DNA of 64,000 nucleotides from NORP110 sp051251595 (GTDB lineage: Bacteria; Pseudomonadota; Alphaproteobacteria; Rhodobacterales; Rhodobacteraceae), in contig JBPOFA010000006.1 of assembly GCA_051251595.1 (NCBI GenBank), positions 1 through 64,000 on the forward strand, in the 5' to 3' direction. The notes beneath the pieces are model-generated. The model had not been told where the DNA came from, ran no database searches, and saw nothing but the letters and a program-made list of their open reading frames with translations. This document shows positions 1 to 6,639 of the stretch, in pieces; position 1 is the stretch's first letter; the number at the start of each line of letters is the position of its first letter. Made by a program: the position numbers and the translations under genes.

Positions 1-86
1 ACCAAGGGAGGAGAGGTGTCGCCGCTTAGTCAACGAGCTTTCCCTGGGAGGAGAAGGTGCCCGTATCCTTGTGGGCCGTTTGGCCC
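1..86 (-). ncRNA. cuckoo/CcsR-like sRNA unit 1 (partial)
   Basis: Partial RNA unit at the window edge. Read on the minus strand it has a GC hairpin (arms 82-86 and 73-77), a hairpin with arms 59-64 and 33-38 whose loop contains UCCUCCC, and the start of a second CUCCUCC-loop hairpin (arm 15-23, loop 4-14, other arm truncated at 1-3). The 33-38/59-64 stem contains one pair that is G.U on the minus strand but an A/C mismatch on the plus strand, which supports minus-strand transcription. Such loops are typical of Rhodobacter CcsR RNAs, whose CCUCC loops resemble anti-Shine-Dalgarno sequence. Confidence 0.75.
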
Positions 87-97
87 GGTGTTCTTGC

Positions 98-189
98 GGC
101 GACACCAAGGGAGGAGAGGTGTCGCCGCTTAGTCAACGAGCTTTCCCTGGGAGGAGAAGGTGCCCGTATCCTTGTGGGCCATTTGGCCC
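98..189 (-). ncRNA. cuckoo/CcsR-like sRNA unit 2
   Basis: Complete unit, 5' to 3' on the minus strand: small GC hairpin (185-189/176-180), hairpin with arms 162-167/136-141 and an 18+ nt loop containing UCCUCCC, then a 9-bp hairpin (118-126/98-106, arm GGCGACACC) with an 11-nt loop carrying UCUCCUCCC. It is nearly identical to unit 1. No long T-run follows, so 3' ends are probably made by processing rather than by intrinsic termination after each unit (inference). Confidence 0.8.
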
Positions 190-199
190 GGTGTTCTTT

Positions 200-292
200 G
201 CGGCGATACCAAGGGAGGAGAGGTATCGCCGCTTAGTCAACGAACGTTCCCTGGGAGGAGAAGGTGTTCGTATCCTTGTGGGCCTTTGGCCC
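200..292 (-). ncRNA. cuckoo/CcsR-like sRNA unit 3, with compensatory changes
   Basis: Same layout as unit 2: GC hairpin 288-292/280-284, hairpin 266-271/240-245, and 9-bp hairpin 222-230/202-210. Relative to units 1 and 2 the 9-bp stem has GATACC/GGTATC in place of GACACC/GGTGTC, so one C-G pair became U-A with both sides changed. The other stem has ACGAAC/GTTCGT in place of ACGAGC/GCCCGT. Both changes keep or improve pairing, which is direct evidence that RNA structure is under selection. Confidence 0.85.
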
Positions 293-306
293 GGTGTAGG
301 TGCGAG

Positions 307-365
307 GGCTTCAGGGAGGAGCGAAGCCGTCGCTTTGGTCAGATGGTCATGGGAGGATGACCATC
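307..365 (-). ncRNA. cuckoo/CcsR-like sRNA unit 4 (divergent copy next to the DUF1127 gene)
   Basis: Divergent first unit, immediately downstream of the DUF1127 gene on the minus strand. It has a perfect 9-bp hairpin (357-365/342-350, arm GATGGTCAT) with loop CCUCCC, and a 6-bp hairpin (323-328/307-312, arm GGCTTC) with loop GCUCCUCCCU. The stem sequences are unrelated to those of the other units, but the loop motif is kept. This is the expected pattern if the CCUCC loops are the functional part and the stems only present them. Confidence 0.8.
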
Positions 366-377
366 CAATCCGAAATC

Positions 378-593
378 TTATTTGCCGTAAGCGGCTTCGT
401 ATGCGATTGAGTGGATCATTGAGCGGCTGATGCCCAAATCTGCCAGGTCGCGATCTGTCAGGTCTGACATTTCTGATACTGTTGTGCGGTAAACGCGAGC
501 TTGCGCATAACGCTCAGCCAGAGAATGAAAGATTGATGTGATCTTGCTGGCGATACCACTTTCTACGCGGCGTACTGTATTTACATATGCCAT
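378..593 (-). CDS. ccaF1: DUF1127 small RNA-binding-type protein (CcaF1-like)
   Basis: Small basic protein of 71 residues from the ATG at 593 (MAYVNTVRR); an in-frame TTG at 599 would add two residues, but family members typically start MAY. The C-terminal half carries the DUF1127 signature (DLTDRDLADLGISRS) and ends in EAAYGK, as in Rhodobacterales homologs. In Rhodobacter sphaeroides the equivalent gene, ccaF1, is co-transcribed with the CcsR sRNAs, and its product is reported to bind RNA and affect sRNA maturation. The gene here lies just upstream of the hairpin array on the same strand, so the assignment rests on both sequence and synteny. In Rhodobacter the locus is stress-induced through RpoH-type sigma factors; I cannot place a convincing promoter here. 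Confidence 0.85.
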   Translation of the reverse strand: MAYVNTVRRVESGIASKITSIFHSLAERYAQARVYRTTVSEMSDLTDRDLADLGISRSMIHSIAYEAAYGK

Positions 594-666
594 TTTCAAG
601 TTCTTTCGTTTCGGTTGTTAAAGTCTGTTGTTCGTTTTGTTAGCCCTAACTTATGCCAATGCTGCG

Positions 667-692
667 ATTGCACAATGTCTGAAATGTGCAAT
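667..692. promoter_or_regulatory. 8-bp inverted repeat between divergent genes
   Basis: Perfect inverted repeat ATTGCACA-N10-TGTGCAAT in the shared upstream region of the DUF1127 gene (minus) and mrp (plus), about 75 bp from the former start and 155 bp from the latter. The geometry suits a dimeric regulator. I do not recognise the regulator. Confidence 0.35.
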
Positions 693-846
693 GCCGCCAT
701 GCAGCAAGTGCATAAGTAGTTCTGACCTATATATTCTGCTTGATTTTTAAGCATAGGGACATTTTGGCTGGCATTTAACTGTGCAGGCCTTGTTTATCCC
801 CCCGATTCCGACGACATATGGCGCGAAATCATGCGAAAGAAAAACA

Positions 847-1917
847 ATGGCCGTGGCGATAGAAGACGTAAAAAGTGTTATAAAACAGTTACAATTGCCC
901 GGTGGAGGCGATTTGCTGTCCCGCGACATGATCCGCGCCCTGACGATAGAGGGCGAATCTGTGCGATTCGTGATCGAGGCCCCGACGCCGGAAGATGCCG
1001 CGCAGATGGAGCCTTTGCGTGCCGCTGCGGAACGCGCTGTTTTGAGCCTTGCAGGGGTGGAAACGGCCTCAGTCATTCTCACAGCGCATGGCCCGGCTGC
1101 CCCCAAGGCGCCGCCGGATTTGAAAATCGGACGTCACCCCACGCCACAGCAGGGGCCGCTCAAGGTTGCGGGGGTCGATCGTATTCTGGCTATTGCGTCC
1201 GGTAAGGGCGGGGTGGGCAAGTCGACCGTGTCGTCAAACCTTGCGGTGGCGCTGGCCCGGCAGGGGCGACGCGTTGGTTTGCTGGATGCGGATATCTATG
1301 GTCCCTCACAGCCCCGCATGATGGGGGTGAGCAAACGTCCCGCCTCTCCGGATGGGAAAACGATCATTCCGTTGCAGGCCCACGGGGTCACAATGATGTC
1401 GATTGGGCTTATGGTTGATCCGGCCAAGGCGGTGATCTGGCGTGGCCCGATGCTGATGGGCGCGTTGCAGCAGATGTTGGGGCAGGTCGAGTGGGGAGAG
1501 CTGGACGTTCTGATCGTCGATCTGCCCCCGGGCACTGGCGACGTTCAGATGACGCTGTGCCAGAAAACCCAGATTACCGGCGCGGTCGTGGTTTCAACGC
1601 CGCAGGATGTGGCGCTGTTGGATGCGCGCAAGGCCATTGATATGTTCAATCAGCTGAAAACCCCGATCCTGGGGATGGTTGAAAACATGTCTATGTATAT
1701 ATGTCCCGATTGCGGGCGCGAGGCGCATATCTTTGGCCATGGCGGCATGCGGGCCGAGGCCGAAAAACTGAACATCCCCTTCCTGGGGGAATTGCCGTTG
1801 GTCTTGGAGGTGCGCGAGGCGGGCGACAGCGGAACGCCGATTGCGGCGTCCGGGGGTGAGCTGGCGAAGCCTTATGAGCAATTGGCGGCGCGTTTGGTCG
1901 AGGGTGGCATGGCCTAG
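847..1917 (+). CDS. apbC: Mrp/ApbC/NBP35-family Fe-S cluster carrier ATPase
   Basis: Cytosolic P-loop ATPase of 356 residues that transfers iron-sulfur clusters to apoproteins. An N-terminal DUF59/MIP18-like domain (about 1-95, with LPGGGDLLSRD) is followed by the Mrp ATPase domain with deviant Walker A GKGGVGKS at 119-126, the DADIYGPS switch region, and the cluster-binding CPDC pair (C286, C289). The frame is open back to a GTG at 781, but the ATG at 847 is preceded by a GAAAG-type ribosome site and matches the usual family N-terminus. It is monocistronic or first in a short unit; divergent from the DUF1127 gene. Confidence 0.92.
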   Translation: MAVAIEDVKSVIKQLQLPGGGDLLSRDMIRALTIEGESVRFVIEAPTPEDAAQMEPLRAAAERAVLSLAGVETASVILTAHGPAAPKAPPDLKIGRHPTPQQGPLKVAGVDRILAIASGKGGVGKSTVSSNLAVALARQGRRVGLLDADIYGPSQPRMMGVSKRPASPDGKTIIPLQAHGVTMMSIGLMVDPAKAVIWRGPMLMGALQQMLGQVEWGELDVLIVDLPPGTGDVQMTLCQKTQITGAVVVSTPQDVALLDARKAIDMFNQLKTPILGMVENMSMYICPDCGREAHIFGHGGMRAEAEKLNIPFLGELPLVLEVREAGDSGTPIAASGGELAKPYEQLAARLVEGGMA

Positions 1918-2032
1918 GGGCGGTTCTGGGTCACAGTGGCGTCTTAATAGAAGGATTTGCTGTCACATGTGTTGACCTCAGCTTTAGGGCGTCCGATCCT
2001 TCAAGAGCCTCATCTTATAGCTGGATTTGTAC

Positions 2033-2368
2033 ATGCTTGCGCTTGGCCTAAATGTTTTCCGATTGCTCAAGGCGATCCTTCGATCCTGGAACAACCCGAA
2101 ATTTCGTGGAGCGCTTGTTCTGGCCCTCCTTCTGTTGGCCTCTGGGACCCTCTTTTATGTTAAGGTCGAAGGGTGGGGTTGGATCGATGCGCTGTATTTT
2201 TCTGCGACCACCATGTCGACCGTCGGTTATGGGGATCTAACGCCGCAGACGGATATCGGGAAGCTGTTCACAATTGTCTATATATTTGTAGGCGTCGGTA
2301 TCTTCGTCGGGCTTTTTGCCCAGTTCACGCAAGCGCTTTTGCGGGACTATGATAACACCGAAGAATAA
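2033..2368 (+). CDS. two-helix potassium channel (Ion_trans_2)
   Basis: Small inner membrane protein of 111 residues. It has one hydrophobic helix (about 26-42), a pore loop with the potassium selectivity filter TVGYGD followed by LTP, and a second helix (about 82-102). No RCK, cyclic-nucleotide or other regulatory domain is attached, so it would work as a tetrameric leak-type or voltage-insensitive channel (inference from family architecture). The start is the ATG at 2033; a TTG two codons earlier is possible. It lies alone upstream of the dcw leader. Confidence 0.85.
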   Translation: MLALGLNVFRLLKAILRSWNNPKFRGALVLALLLLASGTLFYVKVEGWGWIDALYFSATTMSTVGYGDLTPQTDIGKLFTIVYIFVGVGIFVGLFAQFTQALLRDYDNTEE

Positions 2369-2543
2369 TGAATTGGCTGCAGTGCTGACCTGTGTCGGTA
2401 TCGAACCGTCAATAAGGTTGGTTTGATACGAATCAAAATTTGGGATTTGGCGACACCGGCCCCGGATTTGGTTGAAAATTAGGTGCATTTGGCACTCAAT
2501 CCCGCTGAAATCACAAAAATTCTTTGCTGAGCCCCAATTTTCT

Positions 2544-2568
2544 TGGGAATTCTCGGGAATTTTCGGAC
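2544..2568 (+). promoter_or_regulatory. three 10-bp-spaced GGGA repeats, possible MraZ box
   Basis: TGGGA (2544), CGGGA (2554) and CGGAC (2564) recur every 10 bp, one helical turn, in the 600-bp gap before mraZ. Enterobacterial MraZ binds TGGGN repeats separated by 5 nt with the same 10-bp period upstream of its own gene. An AT-rich TATATC follows at 2573. The site lies 420 bp before mraZ, so it could serve a distal promoter; the third copy is poor. Confidence 0.35.
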
Positions 2569-2697
2569 CCACTATATCTTGTGTTTAGATTTACGCCTTC
2601 CGCTAAGTAAGGTGGAAATTTGCGTGTTTTCAGTGATTTTTGCCAATTTTGAGTGTTCGAATTCCCCCGGTGTTGACCGTCATCCCCCAATTTCCTG

Positions 2698-2725
2698 TTG
2701 ATTTAACCGTATTCCCGTGTATTTC
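2698..2725 (+). promoter_or_regulatory. candidate promoter of the dcw leader
   Basis: TTGATT (2698-2703) and TATTTC (2720-2725) are 16 bp apart. Transcription from about 2730 would give an untranslated leader of roughly 250 nt before mraZ, close to the 268 nt known for Rhodobacter sphaeroides. The -10 match is weak, so this is only a positional suggestion. Confidence 0.3.
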
Positions 2726-2732
2726 TAATTAC

Positions 2733-2938
2733 ACGATGAGGACGGGAACAAAAAAGGGGCGCTTAAGACCCCAACACCCAAGTCAGGTTTCATACAGGCA
2801 CCCGCTTTCATCTAACGAAGAGATCCGGCGCGCGGGCGAGCAGACATCCCCCCAGGTGGCGCGCGCAGCTGGACTACCCAGAGATGGGACGAGGGCGGCG
2901 AATTGTGCAGTGGCAGCAGCACAATTCGCCGTTTTCAT
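2733..2938 (+). ncRNA. upsM: UpsM-like sRNA/5' leader of the dcw cluster
   Basis: The stretch between the potassium channel and mraZ has no credible gene but ends in a strong intrinsic terminator 50 bp before the mraZ start. In Rhodobacteraceae the dcw operon has an unusually long 5' UTR in which most transcripts stop at such a terminator, releasing the sRNA UpsM, which RNase E cleaves under stress. Position, length (about 200 nt), the terminator and the taxonomic setting agree. The interior contains self-complementary GC-rich segments (GGCGCGCG near 2829 and GGCGCGCGC near 2858). The 5' end is inferred from the candidate promoter. Confidence 0.7.
2896..2934 (+). terminator. intrinsic terminator inside the dcw leader (UpsM terminator)
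   Basis: Perfect 12-bp stem GGCGAATTGTGC (2896-2907) with its complement at 2918-2929, a 10-nt loop, then GTTTT. It stands upstream of mraZ, so read-through past it sets how much dcw mRNA is made. Confidence 0.9.
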
Positions 2939-2985
2939 CTCAAGCCCTCAGATGGGGCATTTATTGACAAGGAGCCGCAGGGACA

Positions 2986-3483
2986 GTGGCACGCAGATTC
3001 AGAGGCGAATCCCACCACAAGGTGGATGCGAAGGGCAGGGTAACGATCCCCGCTCTTTTTCGCCGTGTTCTGGAGGCTGGTGACCCGGACTGGAAAGACG
3101 GTCTACGCCCGCAGCTCGTCGTCGTTTATGGCGATCACCGCCGGAATTACCTTCAGTGTTTTACGATGGAAGCGATCGAGGAAGTCGATAACAAAATCGA
3201 CAACATGCCGCGCGGGTCCGTCGAACGGAAAATGGTTGAGACCCTGTTTAACGGGCAGTCTTTGCCAACCGAAGTTGTGGACGGCCGCATTGGCCTGCCG
3301 CAAAAGCTGCGCGAAAAAATTGGTCTGGATCTGGGCGAGGAAGCTTTCTTTATCGCGACCGGTGACACTTTTCAGATCTGGAACCCCGAAACATACCGGA
3401 CACAGGAATTGGCAAAAACAGAGGCCTGGCTTGAAGCACAGGGTGAAGATTTTGATGCCTTGTCCCTGTTGGATCAGCACTAG
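2986..3483 (+). CDS. mraZ: transcriptional regulator MraZ
   Basis: DNA-binding protein of 165 residues with two SpoVT-AbrB-type swapped-hairpin repeats (about 8-60 and 90-140; the second contains VVDGRIGLPQKLREK). It forms ring oligomers and in other bacteria represses its own dcw promoter. It starts with GTG; an AAGGAG lies at 2969-2974. The conserved N-terminus RFRGESHHKVDAKGR is clear. It is a little longer than the E. coli protein because of a C-terminal extension. First gene of the cluster; the next start is only 10 bp away. Confidence 0.95.
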   Translation: MARRFRGESHHKVDAKGRVTIPALFRRVLEAGDPDWKDGLRPQLVVVYGDHRRNYLQCFTMEAIEEVDNKIDNMPRGSVERKMVETLFNGQSLPTEVVDGRIGLPQKLREKIGLDLGEEAFFIATGDTFQIWNPETYRTQELAKTEAWLEAQGEDFDALSLLDQH

Positions 3484-3493
3484 GGGGTAGGCG

Positions 3494-4492
3494 ATGACAG
3501 CGACGGCGCAAGAAAATCCGTCCAATCCGCCCCATGTTCCGGTTTTATTGCGTCCTTTATTGTCTGCAGTTGCCCCGGTCAGTGGCGTTTGGCTGGACGG
3601 CACCTTTGGTGCGGGCGGCTATACGCGCGGCTTGTTAGAGGCGGGCGCGGATAAGGTGATCGGTGTGGATCGCGATCCGGACGTCTTTGTGATGGCAGCG
3701 GATTGGGCGGCGGATTACGGGGATCGGCTGGAGCTGGTTGAAGGCACATTCGGGAAAATGGACAGCTACGCCAGTGATCTGGATGGGGTGGTTCTGGATC
3801 TGGGCGTGTCCTCTATGCAGCTGGATCAGGCGGCAAGGGGCTTTTCCTTTATGAAAGACGGCCCTCTTGATATGCGGATGAGCCAATCCGGCCCCTCGGC
3901 CACGGATTTGGTCAACACGGCCGAAGAGGCCGAGCTGGCCGATATACTCTATCTATATGGTGAAGAACGCGCGTCGCGCCGGATTGCGCGGGCGATCGTT
4001 GCCAAGCGTGATGACGTGCCGATTGTGACCACTGCGCAGTTGGCGGACATTATCAAAGGCTGTTTGCCGCGCTCAAAGCCGGGGCAAAGCCACCCGGCCA
4101 CGCGCAGTTTTCAGGCCATCCGCATTGCGGTGAATGACGAGTTTGGCGAATTGGTCGCCGGGCTGGAAGCTGCGGAACGGGCGCTAAAGCCCGGCGGGCA
4201 GCTGGCCGTTGTCAGTTTTCATTCGCTCGAGGACCGGATCGTAAAGCGGTTCTTGCAGGCGCGTTCATCGACCGGGGGCGGCGGCAGTCGCTATGCGCCG
4301 GAACTGGCGTCGGAAGAGCCGGGCTTTACCAACCTGTCCAAAGGGATTGCGGCGGACAGGGATGAGCTGGACGAAAATCCACGCGCGCGGTCTGCCCGCT
4401 TGCGTGTTGCTGTGCGCAGTTCGGCGGCTGCGAAATCTGTTGATCAATCGGTTCTGGGTTTGCCCGGGTATAAGAAGAGGGGAAAGCGTTAA
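3494..4492 (+). CDS. rsmH: 16S rRNA m4C1402 methyltransferase RsmH
   Basis: SAM-dependent N4-methyltransferase (MraW) of 332 residues acting on C1402 in the decoding centre of 16S rRNA. It has the N-terminal HVPVLL, the glycine-rich SAM site GTFGAGGYTRG at about 36-46, LDLGVSSMQLD, and the RSFQAIRIAVNDE motif with the later VVSFHSLEDR, all family hallmarks. A GGGGGTAGG ribosome site precedes the ATG. Its stop codon overlaps the ftsL start (TAATG), implying coupled translation. Confidence 0.97.
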   Translation: MTATAQENPSNPPHVPVLLRPLLSAVAPVSGVWLDGTFGAGGYTRGLLEAGADKVIGVDRDPDVFVMAADWAADYGDRLELVEGTFGKMDSYASDLDGVVLDLGVSSMQLDQAARGFSFMKDGPLDMRMSQSGPSATDLVNTAEEAELADILYLYGEERASRRIARAIVAKRDDVPIVTTAQLADIIKGCLPRSKPGQSHPATRSFQAIRIAVNDEFGELVAGLEAAERALKPGGQLAVVSFHSLEDRIVKRFLQARSSTGGGGSRYAPELASEEPGFTNLSKGIAADRDELDENPRARSARLRVAVRSSAAAKSVDQSVLGLPGYKKRGKR

Positions 4493-4839
4493 TGCGTTCG
4501 TTGTTTTTTGTGTTGTCTGCATGTGCTGTGATGGGGTTGGCCTTTTGGGCCTATCATGAGAATTACAAGACCCAGCAAGCCCTGCGGGATGTGTCCGATT
4601 TGCAAATGGAAATCGGCGATCTGCACGAAGAACTGAGCGTTTTGCGCGCGGAATGGGCCTATTTGAACCGCCCCGATCGCCTGCGAGAGCTGGCCGATAT
4701 CAATTTTGACCGTTTGGGGCTGTTTCCCCTTGCGCCTCAGCAATTTGGTCGGGTGGATCAGGTGGCCTTTCCGATGGAATTTGCGATCCCAGATCTGCAT
4801 CCGGTGGATGTCATTGGCTCGTTGGAGCAGACACCATGA
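4492..4839 (+). CDS. ftsL: cell division protein FtsL
   Basis: Bitopic divisome protein of 115 residues: one N-terminal membrane helix (about 3-20) and a short periplasmic coiled coil (about 25-60) ending in the LNRPDRLRELAD motif typical of alphaproteobacterial FtsL. With FtsB and FtsQ it activates FtsWI septal synthesis. FtsL is poorly conserved, so the call rests on size, topology and location between rsmH and ftsI. It overlaps ftsI by ATGA. Confidence 0.9.
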   Translation: MRSLFFVLSACAVMGLAFWAYHENYKTQQALRDVSDLQMEIGDLHEELSVLRAEWAYLNRPDRLRELADINFDRLGLFPLAPQQFGRVDQVAFPMEFAIPDLHPVDVIGSLEQTP

Positions 4840-6620
4840 CCCGTACACCGCTTCGCCCGCTTGCCCGCATTCTGTCCGCCCGTCAAAAGGGCGAAAATCC
4901 GGATTCGATAGAACGTGAAAATCTGCGTTTGCGCCATGAAAGCATGCGCGACACGTCTCGCCAACGCGCCGAGGGTCGGCTGTTGGTCATGGGCGTTTTG
5001 TTTCTGGCGGCTTTTGTTTCTGTGGGGGCTCGTATGGGCGCCATGGCCCAAAGTGAACCGATAGAGCCGCAATCCTCTGTTGCGGGCAATTCCATTGTGG
5101 CCAGTCGAAGTGACATTGTGGACCGGAACGGGCGGATCCTGGCGACGAACCTGCGCACGCATTCGCTATATGCGCAGCCCCCGATTATGATCGACAAAGA
5201 AGAGGCTGCAAAACAGCTTGTACAGATCTTCCCCGATCTGAACGAAGAAAAGCTGCTGAAACAGTTTAGCGGCAAGCGCAAATTCCTGTGGATCAAAAAG
5301 CGGATCAGTCCTGAACAGGAACAAATGGTGCATGATATTGGCGATCCGGGCCTGTTGTTCGGGACCCGCGACATGCGGCTTTATCCAAACGGGCAGATCG
5401 CATCCCATGTGCTGGGCGGCGCGTCTTTTGGGCGCGAAGGCGTGCATTCTGCCGAAGTGATCGGTGTGGCCGGTGTCGAAAAGAAATTCGACAACCTGTT
5501 GCGCGACCCGGCCAATGGCGGCAAGCCTTTGGCCCTGTCTATTGATCTGACCGTACAAGCCGCCGCAGAGCGGGTTTTGTACGGCGGCATGAAGCTGATG
5601 AATGCCAAGGGTGCTGCAGCCATTTTGATGGATGTGCACACGGGCGAGATCATCAGCCTTGTGTCCCTGCCGGATTTTGACCCGAATGATCGCCCGAACC
5701 CGTTGTTGGCCGGGGTGCCGTCTGACAGTCCGCTGTTCAATCGCGCCGTTCAAGGCGTTTACGAGTTGGGGTCGACGTTTAAGATTTTCACTATTGCGCA
5801 GGCGCTGGAAGACCGGATGGTGAACCCGTCTACGATGGTCGACACGAAAAGCCCGCTGAAATGGGGCAAATACCGGATCCGAGATTTCCACAATTACGGC
5901 GATCAGCTTTCGGTGACGGATATTATCGTTAAATCCTCAAATATCGGAACCGCACAGATTGCCCGCAAAATCGGGGCAGAGCGTCAGCAAACATTCCTGA
6001 AATCTTTGGGCTTTCTTGACCCAACACCGGTTGAACTGGTCGAAGCGCCTGGGGCCAAGCCTTTGCTGCCGCCCAAATGGTCAGAGATTTCAACAATGAC
6101 GATTTCGTATGGCCACGGCCTGTCTGTTAGTCCTTTGCATCTGGCCTCGGCCTATGCCTCTGTCGTCAATGGCGGCACTTTGGTTAAGCCGACATTGCTG
6201 AAATCCGAGTCTGTGGTAACGGGGCCGCGGATCATTTCCAAAGAGACGTCCAAGCAGGCAACGGCGATGTTGCGCCAGGTGGTCAAGCGCGGGACAGCCA
6301 GCTTTGGCGAGGTCGAAGGCTATGCGGTTGGCGGGAAGACCGGGACGGCGGATAAGCCCAAGGAAAAAGGGCGTGGCTATTACAAGGATAAGGTCATCGC
6401 GACCTTTGCCAGCGTGTTCCCAGCCACGAACCCGCGTTATGTCTTGGTGGTGACGCTGGACGAACCTGTTGAAACCTCTGGGGTTGAACCTAGGCGGACG
6501 GCTGGTTGGACGGCCGTGCCGATCGCGGCGGAAATGATCCGGCGCACAGCACCATTGTTGGGATTGCGGCCCGAGATTGAACCTGACACACCAGATGGGA
6601 TAACACTGACGTCAAACTAA
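4836..6620 (+). CDS. ftsI: septal peptidoglycan transpeptidase FtsI (PBP3)
   Basis: Class B penicillin-binding protein of 594 residues. A cytoplasmic N-terminus of about 48 residues is followed by a membrane anchor (about 49-70), the PBP dimer domain (about 85-225) and the transpeptidase domain with the active-site triad motifs S313-T-F-K316, S367-S-N369 and K501-T-G503. It cross-links septal peptidoglycan together with FtsW. Translationally coupled to ftsL; 19 bp before murE. Confidence 0.97.
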   Translation: MTRTPLRPLARILSARQKGENPDSIERENLRLRHESMRDTSRQRAEGRLLVMGVLFLAAFVSVGARMGAMAQSEPIEPQSSVAGNSIVASRSDIVDRNGRILATNLRTHSLYAQPPIMIDKEEAAKQLVQIFPDLNEEKLLKQFSGKRKFLWIKKRISPEQEQMVHDIGDPGLLFGTRDMRLYPNGQIASHVLGGASFGREGVHSAEVIGVAGVEKKFDNLLRDPANGGKPLALSIDLTVQAAAERVLYGGMKLMNAKGAAAILMDVHTGEIISLVSLPDFDPNDRPNPLLAGVPSDSPLFNRAVQGVYELGSTFKIFTIAQALEDRMVNPSTMVDTKSPLKWGKYRIRDFHNYGDQLSVTDIIVKSSNIGTAQIARKIGAERQQTFLKSLGFLDPTPVELVEAPGAKPLLPPKWSEISTMTISYGHGLSVSPLHLASAYASVVNGGTLVKPTLLKSESVVTGPRIISKETSKQATAMLRQVVKRGTASFGEVEGYAVGGKTGTADKPKEKGRGYYKDKVIATFASVFPATNPRYVLVVTLDEPVETSGVEPRRTAGWTAVPIAAEMIRRTAPLLGLRPEIEPDTPDGITLTSN

Positions 6621-6639
6621 CCCCAAGAGGGCGCGCGCC

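Larger units (their letters stand above)
1..292 (-). repeat. tandem ~103-104 bp repeats forming an sRNA array
   Basis: Copies begin at 1, 104 and 208 (spacing 103 and 104 bp), each starting ACCAAGGGAGGAGAGGT. The third copy loses similarity at about 293. Every copy holds two hairpins with GGGAGGAG in the loop on the plus strand, hence CUCCUCCC in minus-strand RNA, and one small GC hairpin. The array continues off the left edge. The units are annotated separately as RNAs. Confidence 0.95.

Noticed and set aside
1..292. CRISPR array
   Set aside because: The repeat period is 103-104 bp with no variable spacers, and whole units are repeated.
71..430. Plus-strand open frame across the repeat array
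   Set aside because: It consists of translated repeats, ends inside the DUF1127 gene on the other strand, and the covarying stems show the DNA encodes RNA.
2733..2938. RNase P RNA, 6S RNA or SRP RNA in the dcw leader
   Set aside because: None of the conserved core sequences of these RNAs could be found, and the length and position fit UpsM better.
2640..3083. Open frame through the dcw leader
   Set aside because: It runs over the terminator and into mraZ; the region matches the known non-coding UpsM leader.
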